A DNA stretch of 64,000 nt from Rhodopseudomonas palustris (GTDB taxonomy: Bacteria; Pseudomonadota; Alphaproteobacteria; Rhizobiales; Xanthobacteraceae): positions 212,835 through 276,834 of the forward strand of contig NZ_QKQS01000016.1 of NCBI RefSeq assembly GCF_003226555.1, written 5' to 3'. Positions 55,658 through 63,864 of this stretch are shown piece after piece; within the stretch, counting starts at the first letter, position 1; each line of letters opens with the position of its first letter. The position numbers and the translations under genes were made by a program. The notes beneath the pieces were generated by a model, which saw only the letters and a program-made list of their open reading frames with translations, ran no database searches and was not told the DNA's origin.

Positions 55658-56680
55658 TTAATGTTTTTGCGGTTCGGGGCTGCGGTGGGGGCGGCAGCGG
55701 CGGAGCGTTTCGGTCGGCGATTCCCCGAACGCCTCGCGGTAATCCTGAGCGAATCGACTGGGATTGGCGAACCCGCAGCGCAGCGCGACGCCGATCAGCG
55801 TGGTCGCCGCCCCGGTCTCCAGCAGCATTTTGGCGTGGTGCAGCTTGGCGCGCTTGACGTAAGCCGATGGCGAGTAACCGCGGTGTTTGAGGAAGGCGCG
55901 GGTGAGGGTGGAGATGCTGACCCCGACGATACGCGCGAGATCTTCGACGCTGATGTCGTCGTCGCGGTGATTGTCGACATAGTGTTCCGCTGTGCGGACG
56001 GAACGGGGCACATCGTCGTTCACTGCGTTGGCGTTTTCCAGCAGATGGCCGAGATTGTGCCGGCTGCAATACAAGAGCGCGGTGATGCATGATTGCTCGA
56101 GATGGAGCAGTACGTTCTTCGGCCACACCGAGTAGCTCGCATCCAGTCGCGACGCGAGTAGCGTCGTCAGATCTCTGAACCCGAGATAGCGCGGCTCGTC
56201 GTTCGCGATCGCCGGTTCGAACAGGATCGGCTGCCGCGGCTTGAAGCCGAGCAGCGACGAGATGGTTCGCTCGAGCACCCGCTGCGGCATCCGCAGCAGC
56301 AATTGCCGCGAGTTGCGTCCGAATTCGAGCTGGGCGCTCACTCCCGGCGAGCAAATACATGCCGCGCCTTGCGACAGTTCGACGCGGCGATCACCGCTGG
56401 TGAGTGACGCTTCGCCTTGCAGGCAGAGATGCACCAGGGCGATCTCGCGCTTCGGGATGACAAGCTCGGTCGCGCCGGAACTGTGGAGGAAGTACAAGCC
56501 GATATGTGGCAGCTCGGCGAGGTTGGTTCGCATGAAGAAGTCGTTGGGATTTGAGGCGATCATATCGACGCCGTAGCGTCGCAGGATGTCTCGCGCCTCA
56601 ATCGGATCGTGGCTCCGCACCAGCGGAAAATCCTTCAGTAACTCCTGATCCGAATTTGAAACGACGCCTTCCGAATTCAT
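55658..56680 (-). CDS. AraC-family transcriptional regulator
   Basis: 340 aa. The N-terminal ~210 residues form an AraC-binding-like domain of the AraC_binding_2 type (LCLQGEASLTSGDRRVELSQ). The C-terminal domain has two helix-turn-helix motifs: DDISVEDLARIVGVSISTLT with AFLKHRGYSPSAY, and AALRCGFANPSRFAQDYRE-type residues near 300-320 (VALRCGFANPSRFAQDYREA). The gene is divergent from the chemoreceptor gene across 320 bp, which it may control. The inducer is unknown. Confidence 0.9.
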   Translation of the reverse strand: MNSEGVVSNSDQELLKDFPLVRSHDPIEARDILRRYGVDMIASNPNDFFMRTNLAELPHIGLYFLHSSGATELVIPKREIALVHLCLQGEASLTSGDRRVELSQGAACICSPGVSAQLEFGRNSRQLLLRMPQRVLERTISSLLGFKPRQPILFEPAIANDEPRYLGFRDLTTLLASRLDASYSVWPKNVLLHLEQSCITALLYCSRHNLGHLLENANAVNDDVPRSVRTAEHYVDNHRDDDISVEDLARIVGVSISTLTRAFLKHRGYSPSAYVKRAKLHHAKMLLETGAATTLIGVALRCGFANPSRFAQDYREAFGESPTETLRRCRPHRSPEPQKH

Positions 56681-57000
56681 CTGACGCTCACGCTGACTCC
56701 AGTGGATGGTCCCGCTATTTCGACCGTCGCGGCGGCTTTGTCGACCCGTCTCCCGGTTTTGTCCTAACTGACCGAATTTGTACTCACTGGTGATTAGCAG
56801 CCTCCTGATACGGACGATGATCGATGTTGTGTGTTCGGGGCACCACCGTCGGCGAGCTGTTTGATCAATTTACGCATCGCACGATCACGTCGTGAGGCAA
56901 TGAGTTTATCGGAAGCCCGCGCCGTCGGCGCTAACAACATCGGCCAATGCTCGAACGTACGGTGCGACGGGTCGGCACATTAAGGGTTGGGGTACCTGCC
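56681..57000. other. Divergent intergenic region, AraC regulator to chemoreceptor
   Basis: No gene is supported in these 320 bp. It must contain the promoters of both flanking genes; I see no clear sigma-70 pair or strong palindrome. A GGGTTGGGGT run lies just before the chemoreceptor start. Confidence 0.5.
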
Positions 57001-58686
57001 ATGCAGCTTTCGAACGTGAAATTGCTCTACAAAATCCTGGGCTGTTTCTTATTGCTCAGTGTGGTCGTTGGATTCGGAATCTGGTTCGCCACCGCGAAGA
57101 TGGAAGAGATCAATCGAACCTACGCGGCGATGCTCGAGAACGAAGTGCAGGGCATGAAGGCGAATTTTCGCGCCAATGCCAGGCTGTACAACTTCGGACG
57201 AATGTCGTGGCGGATCATCGCCGAGACCGAGCCGGCCGAAATGCAGCGGCTGAGCCGCGAGATTGCAGCCAACCATAAGGAATTCAGCGAATTCGTCGCC
57301 CAGGCGAAAAAGGGCTTGCCGCAATTTGCCGCGGACTTCGACCGGATCGATCGCATGTTCGATGATATGATCGAGAAGGATTACGCCGCTCTCGAGCGCG
57401 CCACAATGGCAAACGACAACGCGCTCGCGGTTCGCTTGGCGAAGGATCTCGCGAAGCGCAATCAAGACGTGCGGGAGCTTCAGTTCTCAATCACCAATAG
57501 GCTCGACAAGCAGCTCAGCGACCGCTCGCACGCCGCGTCCGCAGATGTCGCGAGCACGGTCAAGTTGACCATCCTGTTGGTCGGCGGCGGTTTCCTTGCC
57601 GTGCTGGCGTTGGCATTCGCGATCGTGCAGCTCGGCATCGCCCGCCCGATCGGCCGGCTGGTCGGCGATCTGCAGGCCATGGCGCGCGGACAAGACGTCG
57701 AGGTCTCGGGTACCGAGCGCGGCGACGAAATCGGCCAGACCGCCAACGCCGTCAACGGCATCAAGCTGATGCTCTCCGAGAAGGCGAAGCAGGAAGCTCA
57801 GGCGAAAGCCGATCAGGATCGGATCATCGCGGCACAGCGCAAGCAGGAGATGGAAAAGCTCGCTCATCACTTCGAAACCGCGGTCGGCGAGGTGATCCAG
57901 GCAGTATCTTCGGCTTCGAACGAGCTCGAAGCGTCGGCCACCACGCTGACGTCGAGTGCGCAACGCGCGCAGGAGGTCACCACGTCGGTCGCTGCGGCAT
58001 CCGAACAGGCTTCGGCGAACGTGCAGTCGGTGGCGTCAGCGACCGAAGAGATGGCCTCGTCGGTGACGGAGATCAGCCGTCAGGTTCAGGACTCGGCGCG
58101 GATTGCCCACGAGGCGGTGACGCAGGCGCAGTGGACCAACGAGCGCGTCGGCGAACTGTCTCAGGCCGCGACGCGGATCGGCGACGTGGTCGAACTGATC
58201 AACACCATCGCCGGCCAGACCAATCTGCTGGCGCTCAACGCGACGATCGAAGCGGCCCGTGCTGGTGAGGCGGGGCGGGGCTTTGCGGTGGTCGCGGCTG
58301 AGGTGAAGGCGCTTGCCGAGCAGACCGCCAAGGCCACCGGTGAGATCAGTCAGCACATCGGCGGCATTCAGGCTGCGACGCATGAATCGGTGAACGCGAT
58401 CCGCGAGATTGGCGCCACGATTTCGAAGATGTCGGAGATTGCCTCGACGATCGCTTCTGCGGTGGAAGAGCAGGGCGCGGCGACGCAGGAGATCTCCCGC
58501 AATGTCCAGCAGGCGGCCCAAGGTACGCAGCAAGTCTCCGCCAGCGTGGTCGATGTTCAGCGCGGCGCCGGCGAGACCGGCTCCGCATCGACGCAAGTGC
58601 TGTCGGCGGCGCAGTCGCTCGCCAACGACAGCAACCGGCTGAAGATGGAAGTCGGCAAATTCCTCGAGACCGTCCGCGCCGCATAG
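57001..58686 (+). CDS. Methyl-accepting chemotaxis protein
   Basis: 561 aa from ATG 57001 ([19 protein letters not shown]); the reading from 56947 is not needed. TM1 at about 10-30, a periplasmic helical sensor of about 155 residues, TM2 at about 188-210, a HAMP domain (210-262) and a long signalling coiled coil. The hairpin tip is in [20 protein letters not shown] and [20 protein letters not shown], the kinase CheA-contact region. No C-terminal CheR-binding pentapeptide is seen. Ligand unknown. No che genes are adjacent. A strong terminator lies at 58845-58871. Confidence 0.93.
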   Translation: MQLSNVKLLYKILGCFLLLSVVVGFGIWFATAKMEEINRTYAAMLENEVQGMKANFRANARLYNFGRMSWRIIAETEPAEMQRLSREIAANHKEFSEFVAQAKKGLPQFAADFDRIDRMFDDMIEKDYAALERATMANDNALAVRLAKDLAKRNQDVRELQFSITNRLDKQLSDRSHAASADVASTVKLTILLVGGGFLAVLALAFAIVQLGIARPIGRLVGDLQAMARGQDVEVSGTERGDEIGQTANAVNGIKLMLSEKAKQEAQAKADQDRIIAAQRKQEMEKLAHHFETAVGEVIQAVSSASNELEASATTLTSSAQRAQEVTTSVAAASEQASANVQSVASATEEMASSVTEISRQVQDSARIAHEAVTQAQWTNERVGELSQAATRIGDVVELINTIAGQTNLLALNATIEAARAGEAGRGFAVVAAEVKALAEQTAKATGEISQHIGGIQAATHESVNAIREIGATISKMSEIASTIASAVEEQGAATQEISRNVQQAAQGTQQVSASVVDVQRGAGETGSASTQVLSAAQSLANDSNRLKMEVGKFLETVRAA

Positions 58687-58837
58687 GCACGGCGCCGTTG
58701 TGATCAAGCTGGCGCCGAACGCGACGTCGGTCTCGGTGGAGCTGACTTATCGCGACGGCGGCGTGTCGGAGATCAAGACGTTCAGGAAGTAGTCCGTTAC
58801 GTCCCGACGTGCAGCAGTCAAAAAAACCATCAACACG

Positions 58838-58950
58838 AATGGAAGGGGCATCCCGCAGGATGCCCCATTTTGTGCATAAGCTTGTTAACGGGAGGCCCTC
58901 AATCACCAGTCCGCTAAAACCAGTAAGTCTGCCGATAAGGAGCATTGCAC
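58838..58950 (-). ncRNA. Candidate tracrRNA, divergent from cas9
   Basis: The minus strand at 58894-58918 carries 25 nt identical to positions 3-27 of the CRISPR repeat (TTTAGCGG ... GAGGGCC). After two mismatches come CCG and, one position shifted, AAC, matching the rest of the repeat with an internal bulge. That pattern, stem, bulge, stem, is what a tracrRNA anti-repeat shows against a crRNA made from the other strand of the array. After it the RNA would read into the strong hairpin at 58845-58866, a natural 3' end. A promoter fits at 58957-58985. Predicted size is about 110 nt. The strand is inferred: on the plus strand the chemoreceptor terminator leaves no room for a promoter. Confidence 0.65.
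58845..58871. terminator. Bidirectional hairpin terminator
   Basis: A 9-bp perfect stem GGGGCATCC/GGATGCCCC (58845-58853, 58858-58866) with loop CGCA, followed on the plus strand by ATTTT. It ends the chemoreceptor transcript and, on the minus strand, could end the candidate tracrRNA. Confidence 0.88.
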
Positions 58951-58974
58951 GTTAGAATTGTGCAGTGCTGTAAT
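58945..58974 (+). promoter_or_regulatory. Candidate cas9 promoter
   Basis: -35 TTGCAC (58945-58950), an 18-nt spacer, extended -10 TGC-TGTAAT (hexamer 58969-58974, five of six to consensus). Predicted start near 58981, giving a ~20-nt leader ahead of ATG 59001. The left arm and spacer contain a 9-bp inverted repeat (58942-58950 with 58960-58968, one G-T). Confidence 0.55.
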
Positions 58975-58985
58975 ACGTCCGTCAA
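58957..58985 (-). promoter_or_regulatory. Candidate tracrRNA promoter, opposed to the cas9 promoter
   Basis: On the minus strand: -35 TTGACG (complement of 58980-58985, five of six), a 17-nt spacer, -10 CACAAT (complement of 58957-58962, four of six). Start near 58950. It overlaps the cas9 promoter region face to face, so the two may compete or be co-regulated through the palindrome between them. Confidence 0.45.
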
Positions 58986-58994
58986 GAGACGGAG
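58979..58994 (+). promoter_or_regulatory. cas9 ribosome binding site partly inside a hairpin
   Basis: CCGTC (58979-58983), loop AAGA, GACGG (58988-58992). The last GG of the stem are the first bases of the Shine-Dalgarno GGAG (58991-58994), 6 nt before ATG 59001. Folding would hide part of the ribosome site, though a transcript starting near 58981 would lack the first C pair or two and fold less well. Confidence 0.45.
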
Positions 58995-59000
58995 CAGATA

Positions 59001-62000
59001 ATGTTGGAGAGGCTTCCACAACCGTATCGCCTCGGGCTGGACCTGGGGTCCAATTCGCTCGGCTGGTTTGTCACCACTCTCCAACAACGCGGCGATCGTT
59101 TCGAACCGGTCGGCCTGGGGCCCGGCGGGGTGCGGATCTTTCCCGATGGCCGCGACCCGCAGAGCAAAGCGTCCAATGCCGTCGACCGCCGGATGGCGCG
59201 GGGCGCTCGCAAGCGGCGCGACCGATTCGTCCTGCGCCGCAGCCAACTGATGGCTGCGCTGGTGAGGCACGGCCTGATGCCCCAAGAGGCCGCGGCGCGC
59301 AAAGCTCTGGCCGGGCTCGATCCCTATCAGTTGAGGGCCAGAGCCCTGGTCGATAGGCTGCCGGCGCATCATGTCGGTCGCGCGCTGTTTCATCTCAATC
59401 AGCGCCGCGGCTTTCTCTCCAATCGCAAGACGGACAACAAGAAGAACAGCGAGGACGGCGCCATCAAGCAGGCCGCGTCTCGCCTGCGTGACAGCATGGC
59501 GAGCCAAGGCGCACAAACCCTCGGCGAGTTTTTCGCGGGTCGGCGTCACTCAGATACCTACGCAGAACGGCAGACCGCGATCCGAGCTGAACTGCAGCGG
59601 ATCGGCAAAGACCATCTGACCGGCAATGCCCGCAAGAAGGCGTGGGCGAAGGTCCGCAAGCGCCTTTTCGGAGATGACGTGCTCGATCCGGCCGTGGCAC
59701 CGGAAAGCGTCAGAGCGCGTGCGATCATCACCGGGACGAAGGCCTCCTACGACTTCTATCCGACCCGCGATCTGCTGCTCCAGGAGTTTCATGCGATCTG
59801 GAGAGCGCAGGCGCCACACCATTCGACGATGACCGAGAGTGCGTGCCGAGAGATCGAGCGGATCATTTTCTATCAGCGACCCTTGAAGGATCCGATCGTC
59901 GGCAAGTGCTCGCTCGATCCGGCGACACGACCGTTCAAGGAGGACCCGGAAGGCTATCGGGCGCCGTGGGCGCATCCGTTGGCACAGCGGTTTCGAATTC
60001 TGTCAGAGGCGCGCAATCTGGAGATCCGCGAGACCGGTAGGGGATCGCGAAAACTGACCAAGGCGCAGAGCGATGCCGTCGCCCTCGCTCTGCTGGGCAG
60101 CAAGGAGGTCAAATTCGACAAGTTGCGGACGCTTCTGAAGTTGCCTGCGGAATCCAAGTTCAACCTCGAGTCGGATCGTCGCGCTGCGCTCGACGGCGAC
60201 GCGACTGCCGCACGGCTGTCGGACAAGAACGGGTTCGGCAAAACTTGGCGGGGATTTCCCTTGGAGCGCCAGATCGCGATCGTCGAGAAGCTGATGACCG
60301 TGGAGGTCGAGGCCGAACTGGTGGACTGGCTGGAGCAGGAATGCGGCCTCGGCCCGGAAGCTGCCGCGCGGGTGGCGAACACCAGCTTGCCGGAGGGCCA
60401 CTGCCGTTTGGGTTTGCGAGCGATCAAGAAGATCGTGCCGGTGATGCAGAATGAGCTTGGGGACGACGGCGTCAGCGGTGCCGGTTACTACGAAGCAGCT
60501 AAGCGCATCGGTTACGATCACGCCAAACTCCCGGCCGGGGGCGATCTCGACTATCTGCCGTACTACGGCAAGTGGCTCGCCGATGCCGTGGTCGGCAGCG
60601 GTGATGCACGCGACGGCAAGGAACGGCAGTTCGGCCAATTTCCCAATCCGACCGTTCATATCGGGTTGGGGCAACTGCGTCGTCTCGTCAACGAGTTGAT
60701 CCGAGCCTACGGGCCCCCGACGGAAATCTCCATCGAATTCACCCGCGCGTTGAGATTGTCGGAGGATCAAAAGGCGCAGGTGCAGCGCGAACAGCGCAAG
60801 AACCAGGACAAGAACCGGGCCCGTGCAGCCGAGCTGGAGCATCTCGGTTTTCCAGCCAATCCGCGCAACCTCCTGAAGATGCGGCTGTGGGAGGAATTGA
60901 ACTTGCGCGATCCACTGGATCGCAAGTGCGTCTACACGGGCGAGCAGATCGGCATCGAGAGGCTGCTGTCGGAAGAGGTCGATATCGATCACATCCTGCC
61001 GGTAGCCATGACGTTGGACGACAGCGCGGCCAACAAGATCGTCTGCATGCGCTACGCCAACCGCCACAAGCGGAAGCAGACTCCGTTCGAGGCTTTCGGC
61101 TCCAGCCCGCTTGTCCAGGGCCGCCGCTACGCTTGGGACGATATCGTAACGCGGGCGGCAGCGCTGCCGCGCAACAAGCGCTGGCGGTTCGACGCCGATG
61201 CGCGCGAACAGTTCGACAAGCGCGGCGGCTTTTTGGCGCGACAGCTCAACGAGACCGGCTGGCTGGCGCGACTGGCCAAGGAGTATCTCGGAGCTGTCAC
61301 GGATCCGAACCGGATCTGGGTGGTCCCCGGCCGGCTCACTGGCTTGCTGCGCGGCAAATGGGGCCTGAACGCGCTGCTACCGGACCACAACTACGCTGGC
61401 GTCCAGGACAAGGCCGACGCATTTCTGGCGTCCACCGACGACATGGAGTTTTCCGGCGTGAAGAATCGTGCCGATCACCGGCACCACGCCATCGACGGTC
61501 TGGTCGCCGCGCTGACGGATCGATCGCTGTTGTGGAAGATGGCGAACGCCTACGACGACGAGCGCGAGAAATTCGTCGTCGAATTGCCGTGGCCGACGAT
61601 GCGCGACGATCTCAAGGCGGCGCTCGACAAGATGGTGGTGTCGCACAAGCCGGATCACGGCGTCCAGGGTAAGCTGCACGAGGACAGCGCTTACGGATTG
61701 CTCGATCGACCCGAAGCTGTCGACGATGACGATCGAGAACCCGCGAACCTCGTCTACCGCAAAGCGGTGGAGATGTTGAACGAGAACGAGATCGGCCGTA
61801 TCCGGGATCGGCGGCTGCGCGACTTTGTCCGCGATCACGTCGATGCCGCGAAACGGGACGGTGTCGCTCTCGCAGACGCGCTGCGGCAGTTGACGGAGTC
61901 GTCCGACAATCCGCATTTCAGGCACGGGCTGCGCCATGTGCGGCTTCTCAAGAAAGAGAAGACGGACTATCTCGTGCCCGTCGTCGATCGAGCCACCGGT

Positions 62001-62444
62001 CGGCCCTACAAAGCCTACAGCGCCGGCGAGAATTTCTGCGTCGAGGTGTTCGAGACCGCCGATGGCAAATGGAGCGGCGAAGCGGTCCGACGGTTCGATG
62101 CCAACAGGTCGAACCGCGGGCCAAAGACGCCGCATGTGCCGAGGTGGCGCACCGAGAGCGCGGGAGCGCGATTGGTGATGCGCATCCACAAGGGCGATTT
62201 GATAAGGCTTGAATACGAAGGCCGGACCAGGATCATGGTGGTACACCGGCTCGACGCGGCAGCCGGCCGGTTCAAGTTGGCCGCGCACAACGAGACCGGC
62301 AATCTCGACAAACGCCATGCGACGGACAACGACATCGATCCTTTCCGGTGGTTGATGGCGTCCTACGGTACGCTGAAGAAGATGGCGGCCGTGCCGGTTC
62401 GAGTCGACGAACTCGGACGGGTCTGGCGTATCGACCCGCGTTAA
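59001..62444 (+). CDS. cas9: Cas9 endonuclease, type II-C
   Basis: 1147 aa, in the II-C size range. RuvC-I has D14 (YRLGLDLGSNSLGW). An Arg-rich bridge helix follows (DRRMARGARKRRDRFVLRR). The helical recognition lobe covers about 90-560. RuvC-II has E579 (TEISIEFTRAL). The HNH domain has D663, H664 (VDIDHILPVA) and N687. RuvC-III has H829 and D832 (RHHAIDGLVAAL). The C-terminal PAM-interacting region is about 930-1147. All catalytic residues are present, so it should cleave both strands of DNA under guidance of crRNA and tracrRNA. It is followed by cas1 and cas2 and nothing else, defining subtype II-C. The PAM is unknown. Confidence 0.97.
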   Translation: MLERLPQPYRLGLDLGSNSLGWFVTTLQQRGDRFEPVGLGPGGVRIFPDGRDPQSKASNAVDRRMARGARKRRDRFVLRRSQLMAALVRHGLMPQEAAARKALAGLDPYQLRARALVDRLPAHHVGRALFHLNQRRGFLSNRKTDNKKNSEDGAIKQAASRLRDSMASQGAQTLGEFFAGRRHSDTYAERQTAIRAELQRIGKDHLTGNARKKAWAKVRKRLFGDDVLDPAVAPESVRARAIITGTKASYDFYPTRDLLLQEFHAIWRAQAPHHSTMTESACREIERIIFYQRPLKDPIVGKCSLDPATRPFKEDPEGYRAPWAHPLAQRFRILSEARNLEIRETGRGSRKLTKAQSDAVALALLGSKEVKFDKLRTLLKLPAESKFNLESDRRAALDGDATAARLSDKNGFGKTWRGFPLERQIAIVEKLMTVEVEAELVDWLEQECGLGPEAAARVANTSLPEGHCRLGLRAIKKIVPVMQNELGDDGVSGAGYYEAAKRIGYDHAKLPAGGDLDYLPYYGKWLADAVVGSGDARDGKERQFGQFPNPTVHIGLGQLRRLVNELIRAYGPPTEISIEFTRALRLSEDQKAQVQREQRKNQDKNRARAAELEHLGFPANPRNLLKMRLWEELNLRDPLDRKCVYTGEQIGIERLLSEEVDIDHILPVAMTLDDSAANKIVCMRYANRHKRKQTPFEAFGSSPLVQGRRYAWDDIVTRAAALPRNKRWRFDADAREQFDKRGGFLARQLNETGWLARLAKEYLGAVTDPNRIWVVPGRLTGLLRGKWGLNALLPDHNYAGVQDKADAFLASTDDMEFSGVKNRADHRHHAIDGLVAALTDRSLLWKMANAYDDEREKFVVELPWPTMRDDLKAALDKMVVSHKPDHGVQGKLHEDSAYGLLDRPEAVDDDDREPANLVYRKAVEMLNENEIGRIRDRRLRDFVRDHVDAAKRDGVALADALRQLTESSDNPHFRHGLRHVRLLKKEKTDYLVPVVDRATGRPYKAYSAGENFCVEVFETADGKWSGEAVRRFDANRSNRGPKTPHVPRWRTESAGARLVMRIHKGDLIRLEYEGRTRIMVVHRLDAAAGRFKLAAHNETGNLDKRHATDNDIDPFRWLMASYGTLKKMAAVPVRVDELGRVWRIDPR

Positions 62445-62534
62445 CTACGTCACGACACACGCGTTGCGTGTATGGTCGTCGAGCCTCATGCTCTTGCTCT
62501 GGTACGTGTGCAGGACCAGCAGGAGGCGATGGCG

Positions 62535-63434
62535 ATGGTCGGCCGAGTGGTTGAAGTGGCGACTGATGGACGGCACCTAGCGGTCAGTCGCGGTTTCATG
62601 ACCATCGCTGAAAAGGGGGCGGAACTCGCCCGGGTGCCGCTCGACGATCTTGCGGCAGTCGTCGCCAACGCGCACGGCCTGACGTACTCCAACAATCTCC
62701 TCGTGACACTCGCTGCTCGTGGAGTGCCGATGGTGCTGTGCGGAGCCAATCATCGGCCCGCTGCGGTGGTTTGGCCGGTGGATGGCCACCACGCGCAATC
62801 CGGAAGGATGAGTGATCAGGCCAGAGCGTCGGCACCGCTGAAGAAGCGGCTGTGGCAGCAGATCGTGCAAGCGAAGATCCTTGCCCAAGGGGCGACGCTC
62901 GATGCGGTAGGTGCCGAAGCCGGCGGCTTTCGCTTGCTGGCCCGGAAGGTTCGCGCCGGCGATCCCGACAATGTCGAGGCAGAGGCCGCGCGGCGCTATT
63001 GGCCGTTGCTACTCGGGCGCGAGTTTCGTCGCGATCAGGAGGGCGGAGGACTCAATACGCTGTTGAACTACGGTTATGCGATTCTGCGGGCCGCCACGGC
63101 GCGCGCCGTGATGGCGGCCGGCCTTCATCCGAGCCTCGGCCTGATGCACTCCAATCGCGGGAACCCGATGGTTCTGGTGGACGACTTGATGGAGCCGTTC
63201 CGGTCGCTCGTCGATCGCGAAGTATATCGGCTGAAGGAGAGCGGTGTCGTCGAGCTGACTAGCGAAGCAAAGGCCGCGCTGGCTCGCACGATGGTGGTCG
63301 ACCTACCGGTCGAAGACGGCCTCAGTCCGATGATGACCTGCCTCGAACGTCTCGCAACGTCGCTTGCGAAGGCTTGCGCCGGCGAGACGGATCGCCTGAT
63401 CCTGCCGAAACCCGGCTTGCCGCTCGGCTTCTGA
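62535..63434 (+). CDS. cas1: Cas1 integrase
   Basis: 299 aa from ATG 62535. This start is chosen because AGGAGG (62521-62526) lies 8 nt upstream and the protein then begins MVGRVVEVATDGRHLAVSRG, the usual N-terminus of this Cas1 group; ATG 62472 and 62529 are less likely. The metal ligands expected in Cas1 are a Glu in the NVEAEAARRYWP region, a His in GLMHSNRGNPM and an Asp in LVDDLMEPFR. With Cas2 it inserts new spacers at the array. The 90-bp gap after cas9 has no terminator, so the genes share a transcript. Confidence 0.95.
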   Translation: MVGRVVEVATDGRHLAVSRGFMTIAEKGAELARVPLDDLAAVVANAHGLTYSNNLLVTLAARGVPMVLCGANHRPAAVVWPVDGHHAQSGRMSDQARASAPLKKRLWQQIVQAKILAQGATLDAVGAEAGGFRLLARKVRAGDPDNVEAEAARRYWPLLLGREFRRDQEGGGLNTLLNYGYAILRAATARAVMAAGLHPSLGLMHSNRGNPMVLVDDLMEPFRSLVDREVYRLKESGVVELTSEAKAALARTMVVDLPVEDGLSPMMTCLERLATSLAKACAGETDRLILPKPGLPLGF

Positions 63435-63435
63435 A

Positions 63436-63792
63436 ATGGCGACCGCCGCACACCAGGCGCCGCCCGCGCTGTCAGGTTATCGAATCATGTGGCTGTTGGT
63501 GCTGTTCGATCTTCCGGTGGGGACCAAGAAGCAGCGCAAGAGCGCGACCGGATTTCGCACAAAGCTGCTCGATCTCGGCTTCGAAATGTCTCAGTTTTCT
63601 GTTTATCTGCGCTTCTGCGCCGGCAAGGAGCAGGCTGAAGCCTATGCCCGAAAGGTCGAGCAGGCGATGCCTTCGTCCGGGAAGATCCACATCATCGGCA
63701 TCACCGACAAGCAATATGAGAACATCCGAACCTATCGCGGAAGAAATCGCGAACAGAGCCCGAAAAATCCGGATCAATACGCGCTCTTCTAG
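63436..63792 (+). CDS. cas2: Cas2
   Basis: 118 aa, starting at ATG 63436, 1 bp after the cas1 stop. The ferredoxin-like fold has the conserved Asp in LLVLFDLPVGTKKQRKSA (D25) and the second strand YLRFCAGKEQAEAYARKVEQ. It is the structural partner of Cas1 in the spacer integration complex. The N-terminal 14 residues are a short extension. Confidence 0.95.
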   Translation: MATAAHQAPPALSGYRIMWLLVLFDLPVGTKKQRKSATGFRTKLLDLGFEMSQFSVYLRFCAGKEQAEAYARKVEQAMPSSGKIHIIGITDKQYENIRTYRGRNREQSPKNPDQYALF

Positions 63793-63864
63793 CCCGTCAG
63801 ATGCGCTTCGGGGCCTCGTCGATCAGAAATTCTCCAGTATTTGCAAGCGGGTGGTTCGGTAGCC
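63793..63864. other. Spacer between cas2 and the CRISPR array
   Basis: 72 bp with no gene. The last 12 bp before the first repeat (GGTTCGGTAGCC, 63853-63864) resemble the reverse complement of the repeat's 3' end. No strong promoter reading into the array is visible. If the array is read from the minus strand, this is the distal, terminating side. Confidence 0.5.

Larger units (their letters stand above)
58687..59000. other. Intergenic region between the chemoreceptor and cas9
   Basis: 314 bp holding, from left to right, about 150 bp of unassigned sequence, a strong hairpin terminator (58845-58871), the anti-repeat of the CRISPR repeat (58894-58918), a palindrome (58942-58968) and two opposed candidate promoters, and a small hairpin over the cas9 ribosome binding site. 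The separate entries give each element. The first part (58700-58792) can be read as a 30-codon open frame but has no ribosome site. Confidence 0.7.

Noticed and set aside
56970..57000. Sigma-54 promoter before the chemoreceptor gene (GGCAC ... TTGG)
   Set aside because: The required GC of the -12 element is absent at the correct spacing.
58700..58792. Short frame reading VIKLAPNATSVSVELTYR and on to a stop
   Set aside because: 30 codons, no ribosome site, no recognised family. It may be a gene remnant but there is not enough to call it.
58872..59000. tracrRNA on the plus strand using the hairpins at 58942-58968 and 58979-58992
   Set aside because: The anti-repeat would begin only 22 bp after a strong plus-strand terminator, leaving no room for a promoter. 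The RNA would run into cas9 without a terminator, and the pairing would lack the usual bulge. Not excluded without RNA data.
62472..62534. Upstream ATG giving a 21-residue longer Cas1
   Set aside because: The AGGAGG at 62521-62526 is ideally placed for ATG 62535, and the family N-terminus begins there.
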